This document shows, piece by piece, positions 1 through 12,196 of a stretch of DNA of 64,000 nucleotides. The stretch spans positions 2,914,001 to 2,978,000 of the forward strand of contig NZ_VFPQ01000001.1 in the NCBI RefSeq assembly GCF_006716785.1, given 5' to 3'. This stretch comes from Thermopolyspora flexuosa (GTDB lineage Bacteria; Actinomycetota; Actinomycetes; Streptosporangiales; Streptosporangiaceae). The notes below the pieces were generated by a model. It did no database searches. It was not told the origin of the DNA and saw only the letters and a list, made by a program, of their open reading frames with translations. Each line of letters opens with the position of its first letter. The stretch's first letter is position 1. The translations under genes and the position numbers were made by a program.

Positions 1-289
1 AGGCGAGCCGGGTCTCGAGCAGGGTGACCAGCTCGGCGCCGGTACGGCCGGGGCGGCGCCTGGCGAGCTCCCAGTAGCGGCGCATCGCCCGCTCGGACAC
101 GTCGTAGTACCAGCGCAGCTTCTGCTTCTCCAGCAGCCGGGTGCCGTAGTCGCCCATGCCCCGCCGGTTCGTCTTCCGCCCGTGCTCGCCAGGCGGGTAC
201 GGCCGGGCCTCGAAGTAGCGCACCGCCTTGCGGGTGAGCGGCACGCCGGCCCGCCGGGACAGCCGGACCTTGGGACCTGTGTAGCGCAT
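1..289 (-). CDS. rpsD: 30S ribosomal protein S4, C-terminus cut by window edge
   Basis: S4 binds 16S rRNA early in small-subunit assembly. About 96 residues are visible; the rest, including most of the S4 RNA-binding domain, lies outside the window. The start MRYTGPKVRLSRRAGVPL, the S4 signature RPYPPGEHGR and LLEKQKLRWYYDVSER resemble the Streptomyces-type S4. No cysteines are present in the visible N-terminus, so this is the zinc-independent form. The ATG at 289 is preceded by AAGAGG. It diverges from the HugZ-like gene across two iron-box-like sequences, so it may be an iron-responsive paralogue; whether another rpsD exists cannot be seen. Confidence 0.9.
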   Translation of the reverse strand, partial: MRYTGPKVRLSRRAGVPLTRKAVRYFEARPYPPGEHGRKTNRRGMGDYGTRLLEKQKLRWYYDVSERAMRRYWELARRRPGRTGAELVTLLETRLA

Positions 290-305
290 GGCGACCTCTT
301 TGTGG

Positions 306-324
306 TTAGGTAAGTCTTACTTAA
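306..324. promoter_or_regulatory. Iron-box-like operator 1 (IdeR/DmdR type)
   Basis: TTAGGTAAGTCTTACTTAA matches 15 of 19 positions of the actinobacterial iron-repressor consensus TTAGGTTAGSCTAACCTAA, as I recall it. It lies between rpsD and the HugZ-like gene and is separated from the second box by one base. Confidence 0.55.
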
Positions 325-325
325 C

Positions 326-344
326 TTAGGTAAGCCTAACCTAC
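326..344. promoter_or_regulatory. Iron-box-like operator 2 (IdeR/DmdR type)
   Basis: TTAGGTAAGCCTAACCTAC matches 17 of 19 positions of the IdeR/DmdR consensus. Its start is 20 bp from box 1, about two helical turns, so two repressor dimers could sit side by side. It lies 28 bp before the HugZ-like ATG and fits iron control of haem use. Confidence 0.7.
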
Positions 345-371
345 TGCCAGTTATGCCGTGAGGAGAGCCCA

Positions 372-1193
372 ATGCGCCAGCCCGTCGTCGCCGGTCCGCC
401 GACGCCCGAACGCGTCCGCACCCTCGCCGCGCTCGCCGCCCCGACCCACGTCTCGATCACGGGCTCGGCCCTGCCCGCCGGACCGGCGCGCGGCGGCGTG
501 GACGAGCTCGGCCGCCCGGTCCTGCTCGTCAAGCCCGGCGAGCCGCTCCACCTGCTCGCCCCGGGCGACGAGGCCGTGGTCACCGTCGACCTGAGCTGTG
601 TGCGCGACCTCGGGGGCGTCGCGCGCCCGCGCGGGCTGCTGAAGGTGCAGGGCTGGGCCCGGGCCGTGCCCGGGGAGGACGCGCGGAAGGCCGCGATCGC
701 GATCGCCGAGCGCTGCCCGGACGAGGACCTGTTCACCGCGCTGGAGCGGCCCGGTGAGCCGGACGCGCCGCGGCTGCTCCACATCGACGTCGGCTTCGTC
801 GTCCACCTCACCGCGCAGGAGACCGGCGTCCTCGACGCCGAGGCCTACAACGCGGCCGAGCCCGACCCGTTCCTGCACGACGCCGAGCGCCTGCTCCACC
901 ACGTCAACAGCGCGCACCGGGACACGCTGGGGCCGGTGGCGGCCCGCCTGCTCGGCCGGCCGGTGGGCGAGGTGTGGCTGTGGGAGCTCGACCGCTACGG
1001 GGTCACCTTCCGGGAGGAGACCGAGGAGACCACGCTGATCCGCGTGCCGTGGCCGTCCCCCGCGGCGAACCGGCACACCCTCGAGCACGCCCTGCACCGC
1101 GTGCTGTGCGGACGGACCCCGGCGGCCGCGGCCACCTACCACGGCGGCGCGCTGCGGCGGCGCCTGGAGCGCCCGGGCGACCGGGAGCGCTGA
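372..1193 (+). CDS. DUF2470 / HugZ-like haem-utilisation protein
   Basis: A 273-residue protein with a split-barrel pyridoxamine-oxidase-like N-terminus (about residues 20-160, for example LLHIDVGFVVHLT) and a C-terminal DUF2470 domain (about 170-260, with the LLHHVNSAHRDTL helix). This is the layout of HugZ-type haem-binding or haem-degrading proteins. The ATG follows AGGAG at good spacing. The two iron boxes directly upstream support a role in releasing iron from haem, probably in the cytosol. Enzymatic activity is not proved: many DUF2470 proteins are uncharacterised. Confidence 0.75.
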   Translation: MRQPVVAGPPTPERVRTLAALAAPTHVSITGSALPAGPARGGVDELGRPVLLVKPGEPLHLLAPGDEAVVTVDLSCVRDLGGVARPRGLLKVQGWARAVPGEDARKAAIAIAERCPDEDLFTALERPGEPDAPRLLHIDVGFVVHLTAQETGVLDAEAYNAAEPDPFLHDAERLLHHVNSAHRDTLGPVAARLLGRPVGEVWLWELDRYGVTFREETEETTLIRVPWPSPAANRHTLEHALHRVLCGRTPAAAATYHGGALRRRLERPGDRER

Positions 1194-1220
1194 GGGCGGG
1201 CGCGCCCCGCGCCACCGGGC

Positions 1221-2390
1221 TCAGCGTGGGGCGTCCACCGCCTCGGCGGACAGCACGTGGTCGATGGCGAGCAGCGCGCAGCCCGCGATGCCCGCGGCCG
1301 GGCCGAGCGCGCTGCGCTCGATGCGCAGGCTGCGGGTGGCCAGGGCGGTGGACCGGCTGTAGACGACCTCGCGCACCGCCGACACCAGCGGCTGGAACGC
1401 CTCCACCACGTCCCCGCCGAGCACCACCACGGCGGGGTTGAGCAGGTTGACCGCGCTCGCCACCACCTCGCCGAGCAGCCGCCCGGCGCGCCGTACCACG
1501 GCCATGGTCTCCGCGTCGCCCGCGCGCACCAGGGCGACCGCGTCGGCGAGCGAGGACACGTCGCGGCCGCGGGCGCGCAGGTCGCGCAGGATCGCGGTGG
1601 CGCTCGCCACCGAGTCGACGCAGTCGGTGTTGCCGCACCGGCACAGCACTCCCCCGCCGTCCCGCACCGGGATGTGCCCGATCTCCCCGGCCGCGCCGAG
1701 CGCGCCGCGCAGGATGCCGCCGCCCGCGATCACCCCCGCGCCGATACGGGTGGACACCTTCACGAACAGCAGGTCGTCGTACTGGTCGGCGTACACCTTG
1801 CGGTGCTCGCCCATCGCGATCACGTTCACGTCGTTGTCGACGAACACCGGCACGTCGAACCGCTCCCGGATGAGCGGCGGGATCGCGATGCCGGTCCAGT
1901 TCGCCATCACCCGCACGCTCTCGGTGCGGCCCGCGGCGAACTCCACGATCGCGGGCACCCCCATGCCCACCCCCCACACGTCGGAGGCGGGCCGGTCGCC
2001 GAGCAGGTCGGCCCAGATGTCCATGATCAGCGGCAGCACGACGTCCGGCCCCCGCTCCACGTCGATCTCCTGCTCCACGGTGGCGAGCGGCTCGCCCGCC
2101 AGGTCGCACACCGCGAGCTGGGTACGGCTCGCGCCCACCGAGGCGGCGAGCACCACGCCGGCCGAGGCGTTGAAGGCGAGCCGTACCGGCGGGCGGCCCC
2201 CGGTGGAGGGGCCGTCGGCGCGCTCGACCACGAGGCCGCGGCGCAGCAGCTCGCCGACGCGGAGCGCGACGGCGGGCCGGGACAGCCCCGTGACGCGCCC
2301 GATGTCGGCGCGGGTGACGGCCTCGCCGCTGCGGATCAGCTGGAGCACATCTCCGCTGGTGGCGAGGGCGGTGGCGGTTCGTCGCGTCAT
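1221..2390 (-). CDS. ROK-family transcriptional regulator
   Basis: An N-terminal winged helix-turn-helix (about residues 10-60, [20 protein letters not shown]) is followed by a ROK sugar-kinase-like domain. The metal-site pattern [10 protein letters not shown] and the glycine-rich GEIGHIPV region are visible. ROK regulators sense sugars or sugar phosphates. It diverges from the Entner-Doudoroff operon edd-glk-eda, so it is the likely local repressor of that operon. I take the ATG at 2390 ([15 protein letters not shown]); in-frame starts at 2430 and 2468 would add up to 26 residues without homology. Confidence 0.85.
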   Translation of the reverse strand: MTRRTATALATSGDVLQLIRSGEAVTRADIGRVTGLSRPAVALRVGELLRRGLVVERADGPSTGGRPPVRLAFNASAGVVLAASVGASRTQLAVCDLAGEPLATVEQEIDVERGPDVVLPLIMDIWADLLGDRPASDVWGVGMGVPAIVEFAAGRTESVRVMANWTGIAIPPLIRERFDVPVFVDNDVNVIAMGEHRKVYADQYDDLLFVKVSTRIGAGVIAGGGILRGALGAAGEIGHIPVRDGGGVLCRCGNTDCVDSVASATAILRDLRARGRDVSSLADAVALVRAGDAETMAVVRRAGRLLGEVVASAVNLLNPAVVVLGGDVVEAFQPLVSAVREVVYSRSTALATRSLRIERSALGPAAGIAGCALLAIDHVLSAEAVDAPR

Positions 2391-2488
2391 GACCGGTCCC
2401 GAAGAGTCGGTGACGATCAAGTCAACCATATCCCCGGTTCCGTAACGGACGAGCCCCACTTTTGTCATAGGGAATTACCAAAGTCCGC

Positions 2489-2517
2489 TTGTGCGAAGCG
2501 AAACTCGGCGCTAATGT
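2489..2517 (+). promoter_or_regulatory. Candidate promoter of edd-glk-eda
   Basis: TTGTGC, then 17 bp, then TAATGT, ending about 40 bp before the edd ATG. Both hexamers are imperfect matches to the housekeeping consensus, but spacing is ideal. Confidence 0.4.
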
Positions 2518-2558
2518 CCCGATCGTCCCTTGTTTCGTGCTTTGGGGGGAGCAGAGCG

Positions 2559-4411
<1,853 letters not shown>

Positions 4412-4415
<4 letters not shown>

Positions 4416-5482
4416 GGGTTGACCGAACGAGGCTTAGCGCAGTCCCGACCGAGGAGAGTCCCTGGCTGGTCGCCGACATCGGCGGCACCAACGCCCGGTT
4501 CGGCCTGGTCCGCCGGCCGGGCGGCCCGCCGGAGGCGGTCGCCGTGCTGCCCGGCGCCGAGTACGACGGGCTGCCCGACGCCGTAGCCGCCTATCTCGAG
4601 CTGTACGGGGGCGGAGTGCGGCCGGGGGCCGCGTGCCTGGCGATCGCCGGCCCGGTCGACGGGGACCGGTACCGGCTCACCAACGCCGGCTGGCACGGAT
4701 CCGTGCGCGACCTGGGCATCCCGCACGCGTTCCTGCTCAACGACTTCGAGGCGCTCGCGTTCTCGCTGCCCTTTCTCGCCGGGGACGACCTCACCCCGCT
4801 CGGGGGCCCGCCGCCCACGGCGCGCATGGTCAAGGCGGTGCTCGGACCCGGCACCGGGCTCGGCGTGGCCGGGCTCGTCCCGGCGGGCGACGGGTGGGTG
4901 CCGGTGCCCGGCGAGGGCGGGCACGTCTCGCCCCCGGTCGTCACCGAGCTGGAGATCGCGGTGGTGCGGGCGCTGCGCGCCGACGGCATGCCGTACGTGG
5001 ACGCCGAGCACCTCATCTCCGGGCCCGGGTTGACCCGGCTGCACCGCGGCCTCGCCCTGGTGAACGGCGTCACCACCGAGTCCCCGCACGCCTCGGAGAT
5101 CGTCGCCAGGACCGACGATCCGCTGTGCGCGCAGACGGTCGAGGTGTTCTGCGGCATGTTGGGAACGTTCGCCGGGAACGTGGCGCTCACCTTCGGCGCG
5201 CGCGGCGGCGTCTACCTCGGCGGCGGCGTGCTGCCCAGGATCGCCGACCGGCTGCGCGCGAGCGACTTCCGCCGCCGCTTCGAGGCGAACCCGGTGCTGT
5301 CCGACTTCCTCGCCGGGATCGCCACCTGCCTCATCGTCGCCGAGCAGCCCGCGCTCGCGGGCGCCGCGGCCTGGCTCGCCCAGCGGCTGTCCCACCCCGG
5401 CGGCCAGGACGCCGAGGACCCCGTCGGGGCCGTCCGCGCGGGTGACGGCGCGGCGCGGTCGCGGCGGGCGAGGGCGACCTGA
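4412..5482 (+). CDS. glk: Glucokinase (hexokinase-fold, Glk family)
   Basis: Phosphorylates glucose with ATP. The N-terminal phosphate loop [14 protein letters not shown], the catalytic LNDFEAL region and [10 protein letters not shown] are seen in this 356-residue protein, which resembles proteobacterial Glk (PF02685) rather than the ROK glucokinase usual in actinomycetes. It starts inside the edd stop codon, so the two products are made together. With eda it forms a glucose-to-KDPG-to-pyruvate unit. The last 25 residues are low-complexity and may be dispensable. Confidence 0.88.
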
Positions 5483-5609
5483 CGCCCGCGCGCCGGTGCG
5501 GAACGTTCCGGCGCCCCGCAGGTGACCCGCCGGCGTCCCGGTCGGCACCCTCGTCCGACAGTCGTCCCGCTCCCCGCGCGCGGCGGGGAGCGTTCCCAAG
5601 GGAGATCGC

Positions 5610-6221
5610 ATGAGCCTGCTCGATCTGGCCCCCGTGATCCCGGTCGTCGTGATCGACGACGTGGCGCGGGCGGTGCCGCTCGCCCGCGCGCTGCTCGCCG
5701 GGGGCCTGCCCGTGATCGAGGTCACCCTGCGCACGCCGTGCGCCACGGCGGCGATCGAGCGCATCGCCGCCGAGGTCCCCGACGCCATCGTCGGCGCGGG
5801 CACCGTGCGCACCCCCGACGACGTGGCCGCCTGCGTGCGCGCCGGGGCGCGCTTCCTCGTCTCCCCCGGCACCACGCCGGACCTGGTCGAGGCGATGCTC
5901 GACAGCGGCCTGCCGTTCCTGCCCGGGGCCGCCACGGTCTCCGAGGTGATGGCGCTCGCCGAGCGCGGGCTGCACGAGCAGAAGTTCTTCCCGGCCGAGG
6001 CCGCCGGGGGCGTGCCGTACCTGAAGGCGCTCGCGGGCCCGATCCCGGACGTGCGGTTCTGCCCGACCGGCGGCATCGGGCCGCGGAACGCGCCGCAGTA
6101 CCTCGCCCTGCCGAACGTCGGCTGCGTGGGCGGCTCGTGGCTCACCCCCGCCGACGCCATCGCGGCCGGCGACTACGGCCGGATCGAGAAGCTCGCCCGG
6201 GAGGCGGCGGCGCTGCGCTGA
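5610..6221 (+). CDS. eda: KDPG aldolase
   Basis: Cleaves KDPG to pyruvate and glyceraldehyde 3-phosphate. The 203-residue class I aldolase has the Schiff-base lysine in KFFPAE, the general-base glutamate in PVIEVTLRT, and the phosphate-binding PTGGI loop. ATG at 5610 follows AAGGGAGATCGC. It lies 127 bp after glk and ends before a strong terminator, so edd-glk-eda is a complete lower Entner-Doudoroff branch. No zwf or pgl is nearby. Confidence 0.95.
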   Translation: MSLLDLAPVIPVVVIDDVARAVPLARALLAGGLPVIEVTLRTPCATAAIERIAAEVPDAIVGAGTVRTPDDVAACVRAGARFLVSPGTTPDLVEAMLDSGLPFLPGAATVSEVMALAERGLHEQKFFPAEAAGGVPYLKALAGPIPDVRFCPTGGIGPRNAPQYLALPNVGCVGGSWLTPADAIAAGDYGRIEKLAREAAALR

Positions 6222-6288
6222 CCGCCATCGCCGCCGAGCGGCGGGACCGGTGCCGGGATCAACGGGGGCCGGCACCGGCCCCGGCCCC

Positions 6289-6329
6289 GTGGAGGAAGGC
6301 GCGCGGCGATCCCGCGCGCCTTCCTCCAC
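6289..6329. terminator. Hairpin terminator after eda
   Basis: An 18-bp perfect stem (6289-6306 with 6312-6329) with a CGATC loop, followed by GAAACTTTCACG. It lacks a long T-run, as is common in high-GC actinomycetes. Confidence 0.75.
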
Positions 6330-6528
6330 GAAACTTTCACGCTCCTTTCACACCGGCTTTCACGCTCCTGTGGCGCTCCTCCCCTCGCCGGGCGGCCGAC
6401 GGCGGCCGGCACGGGACGCCCATCCGCACGCCTCCGCGGCGATGGTCTGGAATTTTCTTCGAGAAATCTGCCAGGCTGATGGGCCGACGACCGATCTCTT
6501 TCAACCGATTCGTTGCGGAGCTTCCCTC

Positions 6529-7449
6529 ATGTCGTCTCGCTCGCTCGCCCCGGAAGAGGCCGCCTTCTACACCGCGCAGAGCGTCTTCTCCGATCCCGGC
6601 GTCTTCGCCCCGCGCTACGCCGACCTGCCCGCCGAGCCGGTACGGCTCGCCGAGGCGGCCCGCGGCCTGTTGATCCACCGTCTCGAGGGCGGGATCTTCG
6701 GCTACGAGATCCCGCGCGACCGCCTCCACAAGGACGCCGAGACCCGCTACGTCGACGACATCCTGCGGATCATCCTCGACCGCGACGACGCCCCGCTGCA
6801 CCGGCCCCGCGCGATCGCCGACCGGTTCGTCGGCGTGTGCCGCGACTTCGCGCTGTTGTTCTGCTCGTTCCTGCGCCACGTCGGTGTGCCCGCCCGGCTG
6901 CGTATCGGGTTCGCCGACTACCTCGGCCCGGCCGGTCTCCACTACGACCACGTGGTCACCGAGTACTGGGACGCCGACCGCGGCTGGCTGCTGGCGGACG
7001 CGCAGCTGCTCGATCCCCGGGTCGCCGCCGCACACGGCATCGATTTCGACCCCATGGACGTGCCCCGCGACCGGTTCCTCGTCTCCGGCGTCGCCTGGCG
7101 GAGCGTCCGCGCGGGCGAGGCCGATCCGGACACCTTCGGGCTGACCGAGGTGGGCACCGGGGAATGGTGGCTCCCCCGCAACGTCCGGCTCGACCTCGCG
7201 GCGATCAACCGGGCCGAGACGCTGCTGTGGGACTGGTGGGGCCCCGACCCCGGCCCGTTCGGCACGATGACCGACGCGCTCCGGGAGCTGTTCGACGAGG
7301 CCGCCCTGCTCACCGGCGACGAGGTTCCGTTCGCCGCGGCCCGCGAGCGGTTCACCGCCCGCGACGACCTGCGCCCGCCGAGCACCGTGGTCACCTGGGG
7401 CCTGTACCACGGCCCGGCCGAGGTGACGCTGCGCTCCGCTAGCGGTTGA
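6529..7449 (+). CDS. Transglutaminase-like cysteine protease-fold protein
   Basis: A 306-residue cytosolic-looking protein with a transglutaminase core. The probable triad is Cys in FVGVCRDFA, His in YDHVVTEYW and Asp in LLADAQLLD. The C-terminal third (WLPRNVRLDLAAINRAETLLWDWWG) is typical of a subfamily of actinobacterial transglutaminase-like hydrolases of unknown substrate. ATG at 6529 has GGAG 8 bp upstream; a longer upstream reading frame crosses the terminator region and is rejected. The 3' end overlaps the convergent LacI gene by 11 bp. Confidence 0.8.
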   Translation: MSSRSLAPEEAAFYTAQSVFSDPGVFAPRYADLPAEPVRLAEAARGLLIHRLEGGIFGYEIPRDRLHKDAETRYVDDILRIILDRDDAPLHRPRAIADRFVGVCRDFALLFCSFLRHVGVPARLRIGFADYLGPAGLHYDHVVTEYWDADRGWLLADAQLLDPRVAAAHGIDFDPMDVPRDRFLVSGVAWRSVRAGEADPDTFGLTEVGTGEWWLPRNVRLDLAAINRAETLLWDWWGPDPGPFGTMTDALRELFDEAALLTGDEVPFAAARERFTARDDLRPPSTVVTWGLYHGPAEVTLRSASG

Positions 7450-8464
7450 CCAGCGGGCCCGAGCCGGTGGAGCCGCGCACCACCAGCTCGCACTGGAACA
7501 CGAGCTCGACGTTGCGCGGCGGCTTGCCGTTGATCTCCTCGAGCAGCGAGGCGACCGCGGCCTGCGCCATCGCGTTGATCGGCTTGCGCACGGTGGTGAG
7601 CGGCGGATCGGTGAACGGGATGAGCGGGGAGTCGTCGTAGCCGACCACGGACACGTCCTGCGGCACGGACAGTCCCCGCTCCCGGGCCGCGCGGATCGCG
7701 CCGAGCGCCATCAGGTCGCTCGCGCACACGATGCCGGTGCAGCCGCGGTCGAGCAGCGCCCGCGCGGCGGCCTGGCCGCCCTCCACGGTGAACAGCGAGT
7801 CCTGGATCAGCTCGTCGCAGTCGGTGACGCCGAGCAGCTGCTCCATCGCCTCCCGGAAGCCCTCGATCTTCCGGATCACCGGGACGAACCGGCGCTGGCC
7901 GACCGCGATGCCGATGCGCTCGTGCCCGAGGTCGACCAGGTGCTGTACGGCGAGCCGCGCGGCGTGCCGGTCGTCCGGGGAGATGAACGGGGCCTTGATC
8001 GTCTCGTTGTAGCCGTCGACGAGCACGATCGGCAGGCCCCGGTCGATGAGGCGGTGGTAGCGCTCCATCCGGGCGGTGGTGGAGGCGTGCAGGCCGGAGA
8101 CGAACACGATGCCGGTGACGCCGCGGTCGAGCAGCAGCTCGGTGTAGTCGTCCTCCTGCATGCCGCCCGGCGACTGGGTGCACAGCACCGGCGTGTAGCC
8201 GTGCCGGATGAGCGCCTTCTCCAGGGCCTGGGCGAACGCCGGGAAGATAGGGTTGTCCAGCTCCGGCGTGACCAGCCCGATCAGCCCGTTGCTGCGCTGC
8301 CGCAGCCGCGGCGGCCGCTCGTAGCCCATGATGTCGAGGGCGGTGAGCACCGCCTGCCGGGTCGCCGCGGACACGCCCGCCTTGCCGTTGAGCACACGGC
8401 TGACCGTGGCCTCACTGACCCCTGCTTGGGCGGCGATGTCGGCTAGGCGGGCGTGACCGGTCAC
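7439..8464 (-). CDS. LacI-family regulator of alpha-glucoside use (MalR/AglR type)
   Basis: N-terminal LacI helix-turn-helix [25 protein letters not shown] followed by a periplasmic-binding-like sensor domain (about 60-341). It sits directly downstream of the GH13 glucosidase and malEFG-like genes on the same strand, so it most likely represses them, responding to maltose or trehalose-type sugars. GTG at 8464 gives the family-like start [15 protein letters not shown]; an in-frame GTG at 8482 adds six residues. Candidate operators carrying GAAAGATC or CAAAGATC lie before malE and the pullulanase gene. Confidence 0.88.
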   Translation of the reverse strand: MTGHARLADIAAQAGVSEATVSRVLNGKAGVSAATRQAVLTALDIMGYERPPRLRQRSNGLIGLVTPELDNPIFPAFAQALEKALIRHGYTPVLCTQSPGGMQEDDYTELLLDRGVTGIVFVSGLHASTTARMERYHRLIDRGLPIVLVDGYNETIKAPFISPDDRHAARLAVQHLVDLGHERIGIAVGQRRFVPVIRKIEGFREAMEQLLGVTDCDELIQDSLFTVEGGQAAARALLDRGCTGIVCASDLMALGAIRAARERGLSVPQDVSVVGYDDSPLIPFTDPPLTTVRKPINAMAQAAVASLLEEINGKPPRNVELVFQCELVVRGSTGSGPLVNR

Positions 8465-8491
8465 GACCAATACTCTACGCACTCCGGGTGG

Positions 8492-10117
8492 TTACCCGCG
8501 GGTCCACCAAGCCGCCGCGTCCGGGGGGATCCGGACCGTGGATCCGTCGGTGGACACCGGCGCGCTGGCCAGCAGCGGCTCGCCGTACGCGGGCAGCTCG
8601 ACCGGCTCGGGGCCGAGGTTCACCGTGCACACCAGCGTGCCCTCGCCGTCGCCGCCGCTCCGGGCGAACACCAGGGTCTTCGACGGGGAGTCCAGCCAGG
8701 TGAGGGTGCCCTCGCCGAGCTCGGGCCGCTCCCGGCGGATGCGCAGCGCGGTCCGGTAGAGCGACAGCATCGAGTTCGGGTCCTCCCGCTGGGCCTCGAC
8801 GCTGAGCGCGGCCCAGGTGGTGGGCATGGGCAGCCAGGTGCGCTTCACGCCGGGCGGGCTGAAGCCGTACGGCGGCTCGCCGGGCGACCAGGGCATCGGC
8901 ACCCGGCAGCCGTCGCGGCCGGCGTCCGGGCCGCGCAGCCGCTGCGGGTCCTGGCAGACCTCCTCCGGCAGGTCGAGCACCTCGGGCAGGCCGAGCTCCT
9001 CGCCCTGGTAGATGTACGCCGAGCCGGGCAGCGCGAGGGTGAGCAGCGCCGCCGCCCGGGCCCGGCGCAGGCCGAGCGCGCCGTCACCGTACCGGGTGAC
9101 GTGCCGCTTGACGTCGTGGTTGGACAGCACCCAGGTGGTGGGCGCGCCGACCATGGCGGAGGTGGCGAGCGACGCGTCGATCACCTCGCGCAGCGCGTCC
9201 GCGTCCCAGTCGGCCGACAGGTAGTGGAAGTTGAACGCCTGGTGCAGCTCGTCCGGGCGCACGTAGTTGGCGAGCCGCTCGGGGGTGGGCGCCCACGCCT
9301 CGGCGACGCCGATCCGCTCTCCGGGGTAGGAGTCGAGCAGCCGCCGCCAGGACCGGTGGATCTCGTGGACCCCGTCCTGGTCGAAGTACGGCAGCACCTG
9401 GGTGCCGAGCATGCTGGTCTGCCCGGTGTGGCCGACGTCGGGCAGGCCGGGGGCCTTCACCATGCCGTGCGCGACGTCGATGCGGAAGCCGTCCACGCCG
9501 CGGTCGAGCCAGAACCGCAGGATCGACTCGAACTCGGCGCGCACCTCCGGGTTCTCCCAGTTGAGGTCGGGCTGGGCGGAGGCGAACAGGTGCAGGTACC
9601 ACTGGCCGTCGGCGACCCGGGTCCAGGCGGGGCCGCCGAACACCGACTCCCAGTCGTTGGGGGGAAGCTCGCCGTTGGGGCCGCGGCCGTCCCGGAAGAT
9701 GTACCGCTCCCGCGCCGGGGAGCCGGGCCCGGCGGCGAGCGCCTCCTGGAACCAGGGGTGCCGGTCGGAGGTGTGGTTCGGCACGATGTCGAAGATCACC
9801 TTGAGCCCGAGGGCGTGCGCGTCGGCGATCAGCCCCTCGGCGTCGGCGAGCGTGCCGAAGGTCGGGTCGACGTCGCGGTAGTCGGCCACGTCGTAGCCGA
9901 AGTCGGCCATCGGCGAGGGGTAGAACGGGGTGACCCACAGCGCGTCCACGCCGAGGTCGGCGAGGTAGCCGAGGCGGGAGCGCAGCCCCGGCAGGTCGCC
10001 GACGCCGTCGCCGTCGGCGTCCGCGAAGCTGCGGATGTACACCTGGTAGATCACCGCGGTGCGCCACCAGCCGGACCGGACGCGCTCCCGGCGTGCCTCG
10101 TCGAGCAGTTCGGTCAT
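8492..10117 (-). CDS. GH13 alpha-glucosidase / oligo-1,6-glucosidase
   Basis: Hydrolyses alpha-glucosides in the cytosol after import. The 541-residue protein shows the GH13 regions in order: DIVPNHTS, the nucleophile Asp in FRIDVAHG, the acid/base Glu in GVAEAW and the transition-state Asp in VLSNHD. The [18 protein letters not shown] start is typical of GH13 alpha-glucosidases. No signal peptide. ATG at 10117 follows GGGGGAGAAC. It lies after malG in the same direction, so it probably takes the sugars brought in by this transporter. Confidence 0.92.
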   Translation of the reverse strand: MTELLDEARRERVRSGWWRTAVIYQVYIRSFADADGDGVGDLPGLRSRLGYLADLGVDALWVTPFYPSPMADFGYDVADYRDVDPTFGTLADAEGLIADAHALGLKVIFDIVPNHTSDRHPWFQEALAAGPGSPARERYIFRDGRGPNGELPPNDWESVFGGPAWTRVADGQWYLHLFASAQPDLNWENPEVRAEFESILRFWLDRGVDGFRIDVAHGMVKAPGLPDVGHTGQTSMLGTQVLPYFDQDGVHEIHRSWRRLLDSYPGERIGVAEAWAPTPERLANYVRPDELHQAFNFHYLSADWDADALREVIDASLATSAMVGAPTTWVLSNHDVKRHVTRYGDGALGLRRARAAALLTLALPGSAYIYQGEELGLPEVLDLPEEVCQDPQRLRGPDAGRDGCRVPMPWSPGEPPYGFSPPGVKRTWLPMPTTWAALSVEAQREDPNSMLSLYRTALRIRRERPELGEGTLTWLDSPSKTLVFARSGGDGEGTLVCTVNLGPEPVELPAYGEPLLASAPVSTDGSTVRIPPDAAAWWTRG

Positions 10118-10289
10118 GTTCTCCCCCGATCTCTCAGGCAGTGGATTTCGGTTGGCACGGCGCGGACGGCACCCGGCCGGATCCCTACGGTGACGCGTTC
10201 CGCCCCCGCGGTTCTTCCCGCGGCCTTGCTCGCGGTTGATCTCGCGGTGCCGTACCGCGCCGTGCCCGACGGCCCCCTGGTCACGGCCG

Positions 10290-11192
10290 TCACGACTTGG
10301 TCGCGCCGGCGGTCAGGCCGGTCACGAGATGGCGCTGGACGAGCAGGAAGACGACGGCGGCCGGCACCGCGATCAGCACGGCGGACGCGGTGAGCAGGCC
10401 CCACTCCGCCTTGTGCTGCCCGACGAACTGGGCCAGGCCGACGGCCAGAGTGTACTTGTCGTCACCGGTCATGAACGCCGTGGCGTACGCGACCTCGGCC
10501 CACGCGGTGATGAACGCGTAGAACGCGGCCACGGCGAGACCGGGCTTCGACAGCGGCAGGATCAGCCGCCAGAAGGTGCCGAACGGGGTGAGCCCGTCGA
10601 GGCGGCCCGCCTCGTCGATGGAGACCGGAACCGAGTCGAAGTAGCCCTTCATCATCCACGCGCAGAACGGCACGGCCGAGGTGAGGTAGGCGATCACCAG
10701 GCCGGGGAGCTGGTTGATCAGGCCGAGCCCGGCCATGAGGTTGTAGATCGGCACGATCAGGATCGCCACCGGGAACATCTGCGTGACCAGCAGCATCCAC
10801 ATGATCGACCGGAAGCCGGGGAACCGGAACCGGCTCACCGCGTACCCGGTGCTCGCGGCGATGATCACGGCGATCACGGTGGTGAGCGCCGACACGAGCA
10901 GCGAGTTCGCCAGCCAGCGCAGGAAGGACGTCTCGGTCAGCACCTGGACGTAGTTGTCGAGCGTGGGGTCGGAGAACAGCTCGACCGTGGTCGACTGCCA
11001 GGCGTTCCGCGGCTTGATCGAGGTGAGGATGAGCCAGACCACCGGGAACACCGCGGCGAGGCTCGCTGCGATCAGCGTCAGGTGCAGCGCCGCCGAGGCG
11101 AGCGGGCCGCGCCGGAACCGCCCGTACGGCGGGCGGGCGTGGGCGCCCGCGGGGCGGGCCGGCGTGGCGGACGCGGTCGAGACGGCGGCCAT
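10290..11192 (-). CDS. malG: Maltose-type ABC permease, MalG subunit
   Basis: Inner-membrane permease of a carbohydrate importer, 300 residues with six predicted membrane helices. The EAA loop is [21 protein letters not shown]. The ATG at 11192 shares one base with the malF stop (TGATG), so it is coupled to malF. No ATPase gene is in this operon; the MsiK-type ATPase encoded divergently probably energises the system. Confidence 0.9.
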   Translation of the reverse strand: MAAVSTASATPARPAGAHARPPYGRFRRGPLASAALHLTLIAASLAAVFPVVWLILTSIKPRNAWQSTTVELFSDPTLDNYVQVLTETSFLRWLANSLLVSALTTVIAVIIAASTGYAVSRFRFPGFRSIMWMLLVTQMFPVAILIVPIYNLMAGLGLINQLPGLVIAYLTSAVPFCAWMMKGYFDSVPVSIDEAGRLDGLTPFGTFWRLILPLSKPGLAVAAFYAFITAWAEVAYATAFMTGDDKYTLAVGLAQFVGQHKAEWGLLTASAVLIAVPAAVVFLLVQRHLVTGLTAGATKS

Positions 11193-12193
11193 CACCACAC
11201 CTCCCCCTGCCGGTGCAGCGCCCGGCGGTAGACGGCGGCGAGCACGACGAGCAGCGCGAGGATCACCATGCCCCACGCCGCCGACCCGGCGTAGTCACGG
11301 ATGCCCTCGAACGCCAGCCGGTAGGCGTACGTCACCAGGATCTCGGTGGACCCGCCGGGCCCGCCCCGGGTGACGAGGAAGATCACCGGGAACTGGTTGA
11401 AGGTCCAGATCGTGCCGAGCAGGATCACCGTGCTCGACACCGGCCGCAGCCCGGGCAGCGTGATGTGCCGGAAGCGCTGCCACGGCGTGGCGCCGTCCAC
11501 CTCGGCGGCCTCGTGCAGCTCGCGCGGGATCGCCTGGAGGCCGCCGAGCAGGGCGAGCATCATGAACGGCACGCCCAGCCAGACGTTCACCACGATCACC
11601 GAGACCTTCGCCCAGAACGGGTCGTCGAGCCAGGCGATGCCGGGCAGCCCGGCGGCGCGCAGCATCGCGTTGACCACGCCGTAGTCGCCGTTGAGCAGGT
11701 ACCGCCAGATGAACGCGGACACGAACGACGGCACCGCCCAGGGGAGCACGAGCATCACCCGGTAGAGCGCGCGCAGCCGCATCGGCCGGTTGAGCAGCAT
11801 CGCCAGCCCGAGCCCGAGGCCGAAGTGGCAGGCGACGCAGACCACCGTCCACACCACGGTCCAGCCGAGGCGGGAGGCGAACTCCGCCGAGGTGAGGATG
11901 TCGGCGTAGTTGCGCAGCCCGACGAACTCGTAGCTGGCCGGGATGACGTTCATGCCGATCGTCCGGCCCATGTTCGCCTCGGTCGCGTCGGTGAGCGACA
12001 GGTAGACGCCGCGCAGCAGCGGGTACCCGACGAGCGCCGCGGTGACGATCACCACCGGGGCGCACATCGCCCACGCGTACCAGTGGGTGCTCAGCGCGCG
12101 CCGGAGCCGGCCCGGCGGCCGGGAGCCGGCGGTCGCCCGCCCCCGGCCGCGGGTCACGGCCGCGGCCGCGCCGTCGGCCAGATCGGTCGTCAT
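11192..12193 (-). CDS. malF: Maltose-type ABC permease, MalF subunit
   Basis: Partner permease, 333 residues. After a basic N-terminus (about 35 residues) there are six predicted membrane helices and the EAA loop EAAEVDGATPWQRFRHITLP. The short actinobacterial form lacks the large P2 periplasmic domain of enteric MalF. It follows malE by 3 bp. Confidence 0.9.
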   Translation of the reverse strand: MTTDLADGAAAAVTRGRGRATAGSRPPGRLRRALSTHWYAWAMCAPVVIVTAALVGYPLLRGVYLSLTDATEANMGRTIGMNVIPASYEFVGLRNYADILTSAEFASRLGWTVVWTVVCVACHFGLGLGLAMLLNRPMRLRALYRVMLVLPWAVPSFVSAFIWRYLLNGDYGVVNAMLRAAGLPGIAWLDDPFWAKVSVIVVNVWLGVPFMMLALLGGLQAIPRELHEAAEVDGATPWQRFRHITLPGLRPVSSTVILLGTIWTFNQFPVIFLVTRGGPGGSTEILVTYAYRLAFEGIRDYAGSAAWGMVILALLVVLAAVYRRALHRQGEVW

Positions 12194-12196
12194 CGG

